Part shown: piece after piece, positions 1-8,685 of the stretch
How positions within the stretch are numbered: the first letter of the stretch is position 1
Layout of the letters: every line of letters starts with the position of its first letter
Assembly: GCA_035692985.1 (NCBI GenBank)
Contig: DASSHG010000009.1
Coordinates: forward strand, 212,747 to 276,746
DNA length: 64,000 nt
DNA from: JARIHC01 sp035692985
Lineage (GTDB): Bacteria; Patescibacteriota; Saccharimonadia; Saccharimonadales; UBA4665
Direction of reading: 5' to 3'
Notes under the pieces: model-generated
Told to the model about the DNA's origin: nothing
Seen by the model: only the letters and a program-made list of their open reading frames with translations
The model's database searches: none
Made by a program: the position numbers and the translations under genes

Positions 1-2
1 TC

Positions 3-68
3 GCAATGAAACGCACAGCTATAGACGCCGACGAGGCGCTGCAGCACTACCTGATGACGCTAGCCTAA
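3..68 (+). CDS. C-terminal end of a protein, partial
   Basis: An open frame enters from the left edge and stops at TAA 66-68; the last residues read EALQHYLMTLA. It is convergent with rpsT and ends one base from it. The ending resembles the amphipathic C-terminal helix of DNA polymerase III delta (HolA), which is often adjacent to rpsT in bacteria, but about 21 residues are too few to decide. The identification as holA is only a guess from context; that a coding region ends here is likely because the stop abuts the next gene as elsewhere in this compact window. Confidence 0.4.
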   Translation, partial: AMKRTAIDADEALQHYLMTLA

Positions 69-69
69 G

Positions 70-420
70 TTACTTCTTAGTGGTAGGAGCCTTTTTGGCT
101 GGGGTCTTTTTTGGCGTTGTTTTCTTCGCTGCAGGCTTGGCGGCCGGAGCTTTCTTAGCCGAAGCCTTGCTGGGTTTCACACCGGCGGCTTTAGCTTTGG
201 CGGCGGCGCGCTTCTTCAGGCGGGCGGCCTTGTTCTTGTGGATGACGCCTTTTTTGGCGGCCGTGTCCAGCTTGCTCTGGGCGCTGCTCAGTGACTGGGC
301 AGACGGTTTGGCACCAAATAACTTTAGCGCGCTTTTGAAATTACGCTTGGTCTTGCTGTTACGGGCGCCGGCTTTGCGGGCGGTACGGACACGTTTTTTG
401 GCTGATTGGATAATCGGCAT
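70..420 (-). CDS. rpsT: 30S ribosomal protein S20 (bS20)
   Basis: 116 residues. The first ~85 residues match bS20: a very basic helical protein beginning MPIIQSAKKRVRTARK, binding the 5' domain of 16S rRNA. The remaining ~30 residues are a low-complexity Ala/Lys/Pro tail (repeated KKAPAAKPAAKK-like units) that makes this longer than the usual ~88 residues; such a tail probably adds non-specific RNA contacts (inference). It is transcribed leftward, divergently from the DHH-like gene, with about 155 bp between the two starts. Start at ATG 418-420 is the only one that keeps the conserved N-terminus. Confidence 0.95.
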   Translation of the reverse strand: MPIIQSAKKRVRTARKAGARNSKTKRNFKSALKLFGAKPSAQSLSSAQSKLDTAAKKGVIHKNKAARLKKRAAAKAKAAGVKPSKASAKKAPAAKPAAKKTTPKKTPAKKAPTTKK

Positions 421-502
421 CGGGTAAAAAATCCTTACTACTTAATGGCTATTAAATTGTCGAAGCTCAACTATACAGAGGCCGTCCCGATTTGTAAAGA
501 GG

Positions 503-531
503 TGGACAAGGGAAAGCGTTTATGGTAGTCT
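503..531 (+). promoter_or_regulatory. Promoter candidate for the DHH-like/truB region
   Basis: TGGACA followed by 17 bp and TAGTCT at 526-531, giving an A-rich leader of about 40 nt before ATG 578 with no clear Shine-Dalgarno site. Confidence 0.4.
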
Positions 532-577
532 GAAAACTAACAGCACCTCAAATAAAAAACCCTAAAAATAAAACAAT

Positions 578-2149
578 ATGGACAGTGCTAAAAAACAGCT
601 CGCCGACCGGCTAAAATCCGCTAACAATATTTTGGTGACGGTTAGCCGCGACCCGTCTATTGACCAACTAGCGGCCTGTTTAGGTTTGACGCTGTTGCTG
701 AACAAGCTCAACAAGCACTCGGTGGCCGTTTTTAGCGGCCAGGTGCCGTCGACCATGGAATTCCTCAAGCCGCAGGAAACCCTGGAAAAGACCACTGATT
801 CGCTGCGCGATTTTATTATCGCGCTCGATAAAGACAAGGCCGACAAACTGCGCTACAAAGTAGAAGATAACGTGGTGCGTATCTTCATCACCCCTTATAA
901 AACGTCGATCGGCCAGGAAGACTTGGAATTCAGCCAAGGGGATTTTAATGTCGATGTAGTTATCGCGCTGGGCGTCAGGAAACAGGAAGACCTGGACGAG
1001 GCGATTACCGCCCACGGCCGGATCCTGCACGATGCCACGGTGGCCAGCATCAACTTGTCAAACGATGGCAGCAGCCTGGGAACCATCAGCTGGAATGATG
1101 CGCAGGCCAGCAGTTTGAGCGAATTAGTAACTGACCTGGCGCAGCTGCTCGGCGACAAACTGCTCGATAACCAGATAGCCACGGCGTTGCTGACCGGCAT
1201 CGTGGCCGAGACCGACCGGTTTAGCAATGATAAGACTAGCTCGCAGACTATGAACGCCAGTTCGACCCTAATGGCCGCTGGTGCTAACCAGCAATTGGTG
1301 GCAACCAAACTGGAAGAATCGGAAAAGCCGCCGCAGCCGCAGCAGGGCTCGGGACCGGACGGCAACAAATCTGGTAAAGGCAAGGCTGCTGGTAAATCCA
1401 AAGCTGACCCCAGTACATTGAGTATCTCCCACGACGGGCAAGGAAGTGAAAATAGCAAGCCGCAGGGACCGGAATTGCCGGCACCACAGCCTCCAGCGCC
1501 GCCCCCCCCGAAACCGCCGCAGAGCAATCTGCAGCCCGGCGCTAAATTGGTTACCGAACCGCCGTCGATGGGCGGCTCGCTGACCGCTAATAGCGTGCCG
1601 GAAGGACTGGATCCGATAACTGATCCCATGAGTATGCCTCAAAACGACACCAGCCAGCTACTCAGCCGGCAGTCTCCTCCAGCACAGGCGCCAGCGCCAT
1701 TTTCACCACCCCCGCCATCTTTTTCTCCACCGCCGGCTCCCGTGTTCACGCCGCCACCCGCGCAACCGCCAGAGGTGCCAGCGCCGCAAGGCCCGCAAAC
1801 GCTTACGGAAATTGAGAAATCGGTGCACAGCCCGCACGCTGACGCCAAGCAGCTTGACACCGCCCGCGACGAAGTTAACCAGGCATTAAAAGACAGCGTT
1901 GACCCCACGCCGGCCCCTATCCAGGCGCTCAATGCCCAGCAACTCGGCGAAAAATTGCACCCTGACGGTTCGCCGCCGCCGATCCAGTCTTCTACGGCGC
2001 CCGTCCTGCCGCTTGGCGCGCCATCGCCGGAATCTTCCGATACTACTCCTCAAAAAGCTCCGCCCGTGCCCCCGCCGCTACCGCCGCAAGCGATCAATAA
2101 AGCCGCGGAGCCGCAAACTCCTCCGAACCAGCCGCCGCCGGCCCTGTAA
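578..2149 (+). CDS. DHH-family-like protein with degenerate active site and proline-rich tail
   Basis: 523 residues. Residues ~1-245 have the layout of DHH/NrnA-type phosphoesterases (nanoRNase, upstream of truB in many bacteria): an N-terminal Rossmann-like start, then ATALLTGIVAETDRF (~205-220), corresponding to the family motif A-LL-GI--DT--F. The diagnostic motifs are altered: the usual NPDGDAIGS is RDPSIDQLA (~25-33) and the DHH triad position reads INLSND (158-163), so metal-binding catalysis is doubtful. Residues ~245-523 are disordered, rich in Pro, Gln and Ala with several poly-Pro runs. Position directly before truB matches the rbfA-DHH-truB neighbourhood. Probably a structural or RNA-binding relic rather than an active phosphodiesterase (inference). 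Confidence 0.75.
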   Translation: MDSAKKQLADRLKSANNILVTVSRDPSIDQLAACLGLTLLLNKLNKHSVAVFSGQVPSTMEFLKPQETLEKTTDSLRDFIIALDKDKADKLRYKVEDNVVRIFITPYKTSIGQEDLEFSQGDFNVDVVIALGVRKQEDLDEAITAHGRILHDATVASINLSNDGSSLGTISWNDAQASSLSELVTDLAQLLGDKLLDNQIATALLTGIVAETDRFSNDKTSSQTMNASSTLMAAGANQQLVATKLEESEKPPQPQQGSGPDGNKSGKGKAAGKSKADPSTLSISHDGQGSENSKPQGPELPAPQPPAPPPPKPPQSNLQPGAKLVTEPPSMGGSLTANSVPEGLDPITDPMSMPQNDTSQLLSRQSPPAQAPAPFSPPPPSFSPPPAPVFTPPPAQPPEVPAPQGPQTLTEIEKSVHSPHADAKQLDTARDEVNQALKDSVDPTPAPIQALNAQQLGEKLHPDGSPPPIQSSTAPVLPLGAPSPESSDTTPQKAPPVPPPLPPQAINKAAEPQTPPNQPPPAL

Positions 2150-2172
2150 ACCACCTAAACTGCCGCCTGCGC

Positions 2173-2178
2173 TACACT
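2173..2178 (+). promoter_or_regulatory. -10 element (TACACT) for leaderless truB
   Basis: TACACT lies 6 nt before ATG 2185, so transcription should start at or next to the start codon. There is no Shine-Dalgarno site. Confidence 0.5.
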
Positions 2179-2184
2179 AAAGGC

Positions 2185-2883
2185 ATGAAAGGTATGCTTT
2201 TAGTGGATAAACCAGCCAGCTGGACCAGTTTTGACGTGGTGAATTACGTGCGCAAGATGGTCGCCCAGGCGGAGGGAAAACCCCCACGTCAGGTAAAAGT
2301 AGGCCACACCGGTACGCTGGATCCCTTTGCAACTGGATTGCTGGTTCTGCTCATCGGCAAAGAATACACTCGGAAGGCCGGGGAACTGTCCAAATTGGAT
2401 AAAACCTACGAAGTAACCATGCGGCTCGGCCAAACCAGCTCAACCGGCGATCCCGAAGGAGAGATTACGCCTATTTCGGACAAGTGGCCAGTCGAAACCG
2501 CTATCACTGAGACGCTGAAAAAATTCACGGGTACCATTGAGCAAACGCCACCGGCCTACTCAGCCATCAAGATTAATGGCCAACGCGCTTACAAGCTGGC
2601 CCGGGCAGGCAAGGAAGTCAAACTCGAGCCCCGTCAAGTGACGATTAACAGGCTAGAATTGGTCGAGTACAACTATCCCGATGTCAAACTGATTGCCGAT
2701 GTTTCCTCCGGCACCTACGTCCGGTCGCTCGTGGAGGATATTGGCGAAGCTCTGGGTACTGGCGCCTATACGATAGAGCTACGCCGCACAGACGTGGGTA
2801 ATCTTCAAATTAGTAGGGCAGAATTGATAAAATACGTGAAAACGGAAAACATACAAGAACCCGATTTAAAAAGTATGGCATAA
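2185..2883 (+). CDS. truB: tRNA pseudouridine-55 synthase
   Basis: 232 residues. Isomerises U55 to pseudouridine in the T-loop of tRNAs. The catalytic motif GHTGTLDPFATGLL (residues ~40-53) contains the nucleophilic Asp46; KLDKTYEVTMRLGQ and SGTYVRSLVEDIGEALG are further family motifs. It is at the short end for TruB and ends soon after the catalytic domain, with little or no PUA domain. ATG 2185 begins MKGMLLVDKPASWTSFDV, the standard TruB N-terminus. Confidence 0.95.
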   Translation: MKGMLLVDKPASWTSFDVVNYVRKMVAQAEGKPPRQVKVGHTGTLDPFATGLLVLLIGKEYTRKAGELSKLDKTYEVTMRLGQTSSTGDPEGEITPISDKWPVETAITETLKKFTGTIEQTPPAYSAIKINGQRAYKLARAGKEVKLEPRQVTINRLELVEYNYPDVKLIADVSSGTYVRSLVEDIGEALGTGAYTIELRRTDVGNLQISRAELIKYVKTENIQEPDLKSMA

Positions 2884-2890
2884 TGTATAT

Positions 2891-3163
2891 ATGGAAGACC
2901 CAAATAGCATTGATCATCTTGAACGACAGCTTCGGGAACCGAACGACATCATTCCTCTGTCATTAAAGGCTAAGGTTGGCCTTTTTGTTTTATCTGTACC
3001 TGGAGCGGTTAGCCTAGGCTCGGAAGTAATTAATCAAGGAACTGGAGATCTATTCCGTGACGCCTGGGCTGGATCCTGTGTAATGGGTGTGATTGTTCTT
3101 GGAGGCGGTGCCATTAAAGAGCTTTGGCAACGGAGAAACCCTGAACTAAAACACGAGCTTTAA
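2891..3163 (+). CDS. Small membrane protein, unknown
   Basis: 90 residues with an acidic N-terminus and two hydrophobic stretches (~27-45 and ~62-80), followed by a basic C-terminus. I do not recognise the family. It begins 7 bp after truB stops and has its own CATAAT (-10) at 2879-2884, 6 nt before the ATG, consistent with a leaderless transcript. Codon use is slightly more AT-rich than in truB. Confidence 0.6.
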   Translation: MEDPNSIDHLERQLREPNDIIPLSLKAKVGLFVLSVPGAVSLGSEVINQGTGDLFRDAWAGSCVMGVIVLGGGAIKELWQRRNPELKHEL

Positions 3164-3204
3164 CCGCTAGTATTGTGCTGAACACATTTTGGGTGGATAG
3201 GGGG

Positions 3205-3233
3205 TTGCGCACGATGGCGACATCTGTTAAAAT
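3205..3233 (+). promoter_or_regulatory. Sigma70-type promoter of rpsO
   Basis: TTGCGC (3205-3210), 17 bp, TAAAAT (3228-3233), with TG at 3225-3226 as an extended -10. The start site would be at about 3240, giving an essentially leaderless message for ATG 3242. Confidence 0.65.
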
Positions 3234-3241
3234 GCTTGTAC

Positions 3242-3508
3242 ATGATTACGAGTGAGAAAAAAAGCGCAGCCATTAAGAACGCGCAGGAGCATAAAAACGA
3301 CACGGGCGGTGCGAGTGCCCAGGTCGCCGTGCTGACTGAGCGTATCAAAGAGCTGACCGAACACTTGCAGACACATAAGCATGATTTCATGGCGCGGCGC
3401 GGGTTACTGCAGATGGTTGGCAAACGTCGCCGGTTGCTGCGTTACATCGCTAATAAAGATAGCCAGACATATTTAGATCTCATCAAAAAACTTGGCATCC
3501 GCCGCTAA
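3242..3508 (+). CDS. rpsO: 30S ribosomal protein S15 (uS15)
   Basis: 88 residues from ATG 3242 (MITSEKKSAAIKNAQ). A TTG six bases upstream (3236) is in frame but lies inside the promoter spacing, so the ATG is preferred. Binds the central domain of 16S rRNA. Conserved S15 features include TGGASAQVAVLTERIKELTEHL and the HKHDFMARRGLLQMVGKRRRLL core. Directly upstream of pnp, the classical rpsO-pnp order. Confidence 0.96.
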   Translation: MITSEKKSAAIKNAQEHKNDTGGASAQVAVLTERIKELTEHLQTHKHDFMARRGLLQMVGKRRRLLRYIANKDSQTYLDLIKKLGIRR

Positions 3509-3521
3509 GTGCCCAGACTAC

Positions 3522-3629
3522 GTGCCTCGCATAGGCGAGACACCAAGCTTGTGCACATTAAGAACAGAGGAGTATTCCTCGTCAGAGCCGCAGATATATA
3601 GCCCCGTATCATCACGCACAAGAGGTGCG
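3522..3629 (+). promoter_or_regulatory. Structured leader of pnp mRNA (three hairpins)
   Basis: The 173-nt rpsO-pnp interval contains three short perfect hairpins: CTCGC/GCGAG with loop ATAG (3526-3539, extendable by GTG/CAC to 3522-3543), GAGGA/TCCTC (3567-3580), and CGCAC/GTGCG with loop AAGAG (3615-3629). In Escherichia coli the pnp leader is a processed stem-loop through which PNPase represses itself; a similar role here is inference from position and structure. Confidence 0.5.
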
Positions 3630-3681
3630 CCGTATATTTGAACTCTGCCTGGGAATGCCCGGATAGAAAGGAAATCCTGCA

Positions 3682-5838
3682 ATGGGACAACAAACAAATC
3701 AGCTAGGTAAAGAAATTATTAAAGTCGAGACCGAATTATGCGGTAAAACGCTTTCGCTCGAGGTTGGACGGGTCGGTTTTCGTACCTCCGCCTCCGTTAT
3801 CGCGCGCTATGGCGATACCGTGGTGCTCGGTACCGCGATGGTCGGCAGCCGACCGATCAGCATGGATTATTTTCCGCTGAGCATAGACTACGAAGAAAAG
3901 ATGTACGCTGCCGGTAAGATTAGCGGTTCGCGGTTCATAAAGCGTGAAGGGCGCCCGAGCGATGACGCCATCCTCATTAGCCGCCTGATTGACCGGCCGA
4001 TCCGCCCGCTGTGGCCGAAGGGTTACCGTCACGAGGCGCAAGGCGTGGCTACCGTTTTGAGCATGGATCCGGATTTCCGTCCGGACATGATCGCTATGAT
4101 TGCCATGAGCGCGGCCTTCGTTTTGAGCGGCGCGCCGTTTGACGGCCCGATCGCCGGCCTGCGCGTAGGCTACGACAAAGATGGTAAACTGGCGGCTTTC
4201 CTGTCGCTGGACCAGTTAGAAGAGGGCGGCTTGGATCTAGTGGTCGCCGGCACCAAAGACGGCGTCATGATGGTAGAAGCCGGCGCCAGCGAAGTAACTG
4301 AGGCCCAGGTGGCCGAGGGCATCGAATTTGCCTTTAAGGCTATGCAGCCGGCCATAAAATTGCAACAAGAACTGATTGAGAAAGTTGGCGTCACCAAGCA
4401 GGAATATGAACTGAGCCTGCCCGATCCCGAAATCCAAACTGCTGTTGACGAGTGGCTGGAAGGCAAACTGGGCGAAGATTTGCGCAAGCCGTATCCGGAA
4501 CGCAACGTGCTGGTACAGCAACTCCGCGATGAAATGCTAGACACCTTCAAAGAAAAGCTGGGCGAAGAGGAATTTACGGAATTCCACAGTCATTACCATG
4601 ATGCTTTCCAGCTGGCACTGCATAAAGACGCCCGCAAGGGCATCGTGGAAGACAGTACGCGCCCCGATGGTCGTAAGTTAACAGAGGTACGGCCACTGGA
4701 AAGTGAGATTGGGCTGTTGCCGCGGGCCCACGGCTCCAGCGTCTTTACACGCGGCCTGACGCAGGCCTTGAATATCGTGACACTGGCACCGACCAGCTTC
4801 GCGCAGCTGGTTGATACTATGGAAAAAGAGGGCGAACGCCGCTATCTGCATCACTACAACGCCCCGGGCTACACCGTCGGTGAAGTTAAGCGTTTAGGCA
4901 GTGCCGGCCGCCGCGAAATCGGCCACGGCTATCTGGCTGAGCGGGCTTTGACGGCTGTCTTGCCAAGCGAGGCCGAGTTCCCGTATGTCATCCGCTCCGT
5001 TACCGAAATTATGTCCCAGAACGGCTCGACCAGTATGGCCGCCACTTGTTCCAGCTGCATGGCGCTGATGGACGCCGGTGTGCCTTTGAAAGCCCCAGTC
5101 AGTGGCATTGCCATGGGCCTGATGATGGACGGTGACAAACCGTACGTTCTGAGCGACATCGCCGATGCCGAGGATTTTGCCGGCGACATGGACTTCAAGG
5201 TCGCTGGTACCGCTAAAGGCATCACGGCGTTGCAGATGGACATGAAAGTCCACGGTTTGCCGGTGGAGATCCTGCGCAAAGCTCTCGATCAAGGTAAAGA
5301 CGGCCGGGCGCACATCCTGGAGCATATGCTGACGACCATCAGTAAGCCGAAAGATGAAATCAGTCCGTTCGCGCCGCAAGTGGAATCCATCCAGATTAAT
5401 CCGGATAAGATCCGCGAAGTGATTGGCAAAGGCGGCGAGACCATCCAGAAGATTACCGGCGAGACCGGCGCTACCATCGATATTAAAGACGACGGCACGA
5501 TTATGATCGCCAGCCCGGATGCCGACAGTATTAATGCGGCTAAGCAGCAGATCCAAGACATCGTGGCCGAGCCGGAAGTCGGCAAAATCTACCGCGACAA
5601 ACCAGTGGTCAGCGTGATGGATTTCGGTGCCTTCGTGCAGATTATGCCGGGCAAAGACGGCCTGGTTCACATCAGCGAACTGTCTGAGGAGCGGGTCGGC
5701 AAGACCAGCGACGTCGTTAAAGAAGGCGATAAAGTAGACGTCAAATTGGTTGCTATAGATGACCGCGGCCGCCTGCAACTATCCATGAAAGCCGTCAAAC
5801 GCGACCAAGAGAAGAAGAAAGATGAAAAAGCTTCATAA
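3682..5838 (+). CDS. pnp: Polyribonucleotide nucleotidyltransferase (PNPase)
   Basis: 718 residues, full length. A phosphorolytic 3'-5' exoribonuclease that degrades RNA to nucleoside diphosphates. Two RNase PH domains (~10-145 and ~315-555; the second has SGRREIGHGYLAERAL and NGSTSMAATCSS), a linking helical domain, a KH domain with VIGKGGETIQKITGETG (~580-596) and a C-terminal S1 domain (~635-705, VMDFGAFVQIMPGKDGLVHIS). ATG 3682 has AGAAAGGA upstream. Its end overlaps the next small gene by 17 nt. Confidence 0.97.
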   Translation: MGQQTNQLGKEIIKVETELCGKTLSLEVGRVGFRTSASVIARYGDTVVLGTAMVGSRPISMDYFPLSIDYEEKMYAAGKISGSRFIKREGRPSDDAILISRLIDRPIRPLWPKGYRHEAQGVATVLSMDPDFRPDMIAMIAMSAAFVLSGAPFDGPIAGLRVGYDKDGKLAAFLSLDQLEEGGLDLVVAGTKDGVMMVEAGASEVTEAQVAEGIEFAFKAMQPAIKLQQELIEKVGVTKQEYELSLPDPEIQTAVDEWLEGKLGEDLRKPYPERNVLVQQLRDEMLDTFKEKLGEEEFTEFHSHYHDAFQLALHKDARKGIVEDSTRPDGRKLTEVRPLESEIGLLPRAHGSSVFTRGLTQALNIVTLAPTSFAQLVDTMEKEGERRYLHHYNAPGYTVGEVKRLGSAGRREIGHGYLAERALTAVLPSEAEFPYVIRSVTEIMSQNGSTSMAATCSSCMALMDAGVPLKAPVSGIAMGLMMDGDKPYVLSDIADAEDFAGDMDFKVAGTAKGITALQMDMKVHGLPVEILRKALDQGKDGRAHILEHMLTTISKPKDEISPFAPQVESIQINPDKIREVIGKGGETIQKITGETGATIDIKDDGTIMIASPDADSINAAKQQIQDIVAEPEVGKIYRDKPVVSVMDFGAFVQIMPGKDGLVHISELSEERVGKTSDVVKEGDKVDVKLVAIDDRGRLQLSMKAVKRDQEKKKDEKAS

Positions 5839-6034
5839 CTGGCACCAGTCTAAGTTAGGATTGCTAATTTTCAGCCTGATTGAGTTGGGCGTAGCCTACG
5901 GCTTCGCCAGCTTGGCCATCGACCGCGGCGGCTTGTGGTGGTATCTGTTGGCTCTAATTTTTCTGGTCGGCGCTTTACAAAATTTGTTCAAGTTAATCGA
6001 AAAATTCATAAATGGCAAAGACAAAGCAAAATAA
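5822..6034 (+). CDS. Small two-helix membrane protein
   Basis: 70 residues: basic N-terminus, hydrophobic segments at ~12-30 and ~38-56, Lys-rich C-terminus. No recognised family. It overlaps the 3' end of pnp by 17 nt and the start of the uracil-DNA glycosylase gene by 23 nt, so it is translated from the same message. Overlaps on both sides and normal codon use support it as real. Confidence 0.6.
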   Translation: MKKLHNWHQSKLGLLIFSLIELGVAYGFASLAIDRGGLWWYLLALIFLVGALQNLFKLIEKFINGKDKAK

Positions 6035-6587
6035 GCTGGACAATATCAAGCAGAAGATCCTGGATGACAAGGTCACGCCGGAGCTGGCGGCTGGCGCCAC
6101 GCAATTAGTGTTCGGCGCTGGTAATCCGGACGCCGAGATTGTATTCATCGGCGAGGCGCCGGGCAAGCAGGAAGATCTGAAGGGCGAACCGTTCGTTGGT
6201 GCGGCCGGCAAGTTCCTGAACGAAATGCTGGAGATGATCGGCCTGGAGCGCAAGGACATCTATATCACCAACATAGTCAAATACCGGCCGCCGAATAACC
6301 GCGACCCGCACCCCGAAGAAAAACAGGAATTCATGAAATATCTGGAATCCCAATTAGAGATAATTCAGCCCAAGCTGGTGGTCACGCTAGGCCGCCACAG
6401 CTTGAATTGTTTCTTGCCGGATTTGAGTATTAGCAAGTGCCATGGCCAGGCTAAAAGATACCAGGGGCGGGTGTACCTCCCTTTGTTTCATCCAGCAGCA
6501 GCATTGTATAACGGCGGTATGCGCCAGACACTGATTGACGATTTCGCGCTGATCCCAGCCATTTTAGAGAAAATTACAAAACCTTAA
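6012..6587 (+). CDS. Uracil-DNA glycosylase, family 4-like, lacking Fe-S cysteines
   Basis: 191 residues. Removes uracil from DNA in base-excision repair. Motif A is GEAPGKQEDLKGEPFVGAAG (~48-67) with NEMLEMIGL, and motif B is LFHPAAALYNGG (~155-166), both typical of UDG families 4/5. Family 4 enzymes normally carry four Cys that hold a 4Fe-4S cluster, two of them near the N-terminus; here only two Cys are present (in LNCFLPD and ISKCHG) and the N-terminal pair is absent, so the cluster is probably missing. Preceded and overlapped by the small membrane protein gene. Confidence 0.85.
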   Translation: MAKTKQNKLDNIKQKILDDKVTPELAAGATQLVFGAGNPDAEIVFIGEAPGKQEDLKGEPFVGAAGKFLNEMLEMIGLERKDIYITNIVKYRPPNNRDPHPEEKQEFMKYLESQLEIIQPKLVVTLGRHSLNCFLPDLSISKCHGQAKRYQGRVYLPLFHPAAALYNGGMRQTLIDDFALIPAILEKITKP

Positions 6588-6612
6588 TTAATAAGCATAA
6601 GGAGAAAATTTT

Positions 6613-8685
6613 ATGCAACCAAATAATAACAATAAACCAAAGCCTAAACCGCGCCGCGGCAAGGGGCAGGGGCAAAACCCCAACAAACCCACGGCCAAAC
6701 CAATCAATAGCAACCTGACGACTTCGCGCGGCCAAGCTGTTCGCGCCCAGCGTCGTAGCCAGCAGGACGCCCAGCGCATCGCCAGCCAATATGTGGCGGC
6801 TGACACTGCTAACGCAAAGCCGCCACGTGCCAATGTCATCGATGACAGCCCGCGGCTAAAAATCATCGGCTTAGGCGGCATGGATGGCGGCGGCTCCAAA
6901 AACATGATCCTGGTTGAATATAAGGACGACGCCGTGATTATGGATTGTGGCAATGACCTTGGTGTCGATTTGCCAGGCATCAATTATGGCATCGTCGATA
7001 CGGCCTATCTAGAACAAATCAAACATAAGCTAAAAGCTTATCTGATAACCCACGGACATCTGGACCATATTGGTGGTTTGCCGCACATCGTGCCAAAATT
7101 CCCGGCGCCGATTTACGGCAGTAAATTCACCATCGGCCGGGTTGAAGAAATTTTTGAAAACTTCGGCCTGCCGATGCCCGACGGTTTCGAGTTGAAGACC
7201 GTTACCATGAACGAAGATACCCATGAACGCTTAAAGGTTGGTGAATTCTTCGTGGAGCTAGTGCGCGTTACGCACTCCATCCCCGGCAGCAATGTGATAG
7301 TACTGGATACTCCGGTCGGACGGATCATCAATACGGGAGACTTCCGATTAGACCCAAACCCGCTGGACCATGAGCGCACTGATACAGAGCGCTTAACGGA
7401 GCTTGGCAATGAGGGCGTCTTAGCGTTACTCAGCGAATCAACCACCACTGAACGCCTGGGCCGCACGCCGTCCGAATCCACTATTGAACAAAGCTTTAAA
7501 GACATCATGGATCAGGCGCCTGGTCGCATTTTTGTCGGCTTATTCTCTACCAACATGAACCGTGTACAAATGATCATCAATGCTGCCGTGCACCACGGCA
7601 AAAAAGTCGCCATGGATGGCCGCAGTATGGTAAGCACGTTGGAAATGGCCGTTCGCCACGGCTTCGTACGTATACCTAAAGGCACATTTGTACCGATTGC
7701 CTCGTCGGCCAATATGAAGGACCAGGACCTGGTGGTAGTCTGTACCGGTTCGCAGGGTGAGCCTAGCTCGGCGCTGCAGCGCATGAGCAATGGCGAGCAC
7801 CGGCATGTCAAACTAAAAGAGCAGGATACGGTTATATTGTCGAGCACACCAATTCCATACTCCGGCAATGATGCTAAGATCCGCACCATGGTAGATGATC
7901 TGCTCAAGAAAAACGTGCATGTCTTCCGCCACGAGACCCGCGAACTGGACGGTATCGGGCCGCTGCACGTTTCCGGCCACGCCAGCCGCGATGAGTACGC
8001 CGACATGATCAACATGACCAAACCGAAATTCTTCGTACCGATTTACGGCGATTTTACCAGCAAGAAATACCACGTAGATTTGGCGGTAGAGCAGGGCATT
8101 CCGCGCGCCAATATCCTAAACGTTGGCAATGGCCAAGTCATCAGCTTTACCAAAGATAAAATGGAAGTGACCGGCGAAGTGCCACACGGCACTATTTTGG
8201 TTGACCAAACGGGTGCTATCGTCAATCATGTGGTCGTCAAGGATCGCGTCCTGCTTAGCGAAGAGGGCCTGGTCACAGTCGTCCTGACCATAGACAAGAA
8301 AACCGGCTCGCTGTTGACCAGCCCGGATATCATCAGCCGCGGCTTCATCTACATGCGCGACAACGAAGAGATCATGAACGGCCTGCGCACCGAACTGAAA
8401 CGAGCCGTCCAGCAGCGCTTCAAACGAGTTGATCTGGACCGCTTCAAGGCAGAGCTCAAAGACCATATCACGCATTACCTGTTCGAACACACCCAGCGCA
8501 GCCCGATTGTTATCCCGGTGGTGAATATCATTTCCGGTGGTGGCAAGAGCGGTAAAGTAGACGCTAAGACTGTCCACAACGGCAACGGCAAGTCCAAATC
8601 CAGCGAAGATGTAGCCGCCGAGCAACAAAAACGTTTCCAGGAGATGCGCGAGCGCCTACTGACCCAGGATGCCCGGATAGACTAG
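6613..8685 (+). CDS. rnj: Ribonuclease J
   Basis: 690 residues. A metallo-beta-lactamase/beta-CASP nuclease with 5'-3' exonuclease and endonuclease activity in mRNA decay and rRNA maturation. Residues 1-80 are a disordered, basic, Asn/Pro/Lys-rich extension. The zinc motif THGHLDHIGG is at ~146-155, followed by HSIPGSNV and TGDFRLDP; the beta-CASP region includes CTGSQGEPSSALQRM; HVSGHAS and a C-terminal domain complete the family. AAGGAGA precedes ATG 6613. With PNPase nearby it gives this window two main RNA-decay enzymes. Confidence 0.95.
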   Translation: MQPNNNNKPKPKPRRGKGQGQNPNKPTAKPINSNLTTSRGQAVRAQRRSQQDAQRIASQYVAADTANAKPPRANVIDDSPRLKIIGLGGMDGGGSKNMILVEYKDDAVIMDCGNDLGVDLPGINYGIVDTAYLEQIKHKLKAYLITHGHLDHIGGLPHIVPKFPAPIYGSKFTIGRVEEIFENFGLPMPDGFELKTVTMNEDTHERLKVGEFFVELVRVTHSIPGSNVIVLDTPVGRIINTGDFRLDPNPLDHERTDTERLTELGNEGVLALLSESTTTERLGRTPSESTIEQSFKDIMDQAPGRIFVGLFSTNMNRVQMIINAAVHHGKKVAMDGRSMVSTLEMAVRHGFVRIPKGTFVPIASSANMKDQDLVVVCTGSQGEPSSALQRMSNGEHRHVKLKEQDTVILSSTPIPYSGNDAKIRTMVDDLLKKNVHVFRHETRELDGIGPLHVSGHASRDEYADMINMTKPKFFVPIYGDFTSKKYHVDLAVEQGIPRANILNVGNGQVISFTKDKMEVTGEVPHGTILVDQTGAIVNHVVVKDRVLLSEEGLVTVVLTIDKKTGSLLTSPDIISRGFIYMRDNEEIMNGLRTELKRAVQQRFKRVDLDRFKAELKDHITHYLFEHTQRSPIVIPVVNIISGGGKSGKVDAKTVHNGNGKSKSSEDVAAEQQKRFQEMRERLLTQDARID

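Noticed and set aside
80..427. Plus-strand hydrophobic frame opposite rpsT
   Set aside because: Mirror image of the Lys/Ala-rich rpsT coding strand.
4894..5778. 294-codon minus-strand frame inside pnp
   Set aside because: Antisense by-product of a high-GC3 gene; pnp is unambiguous.
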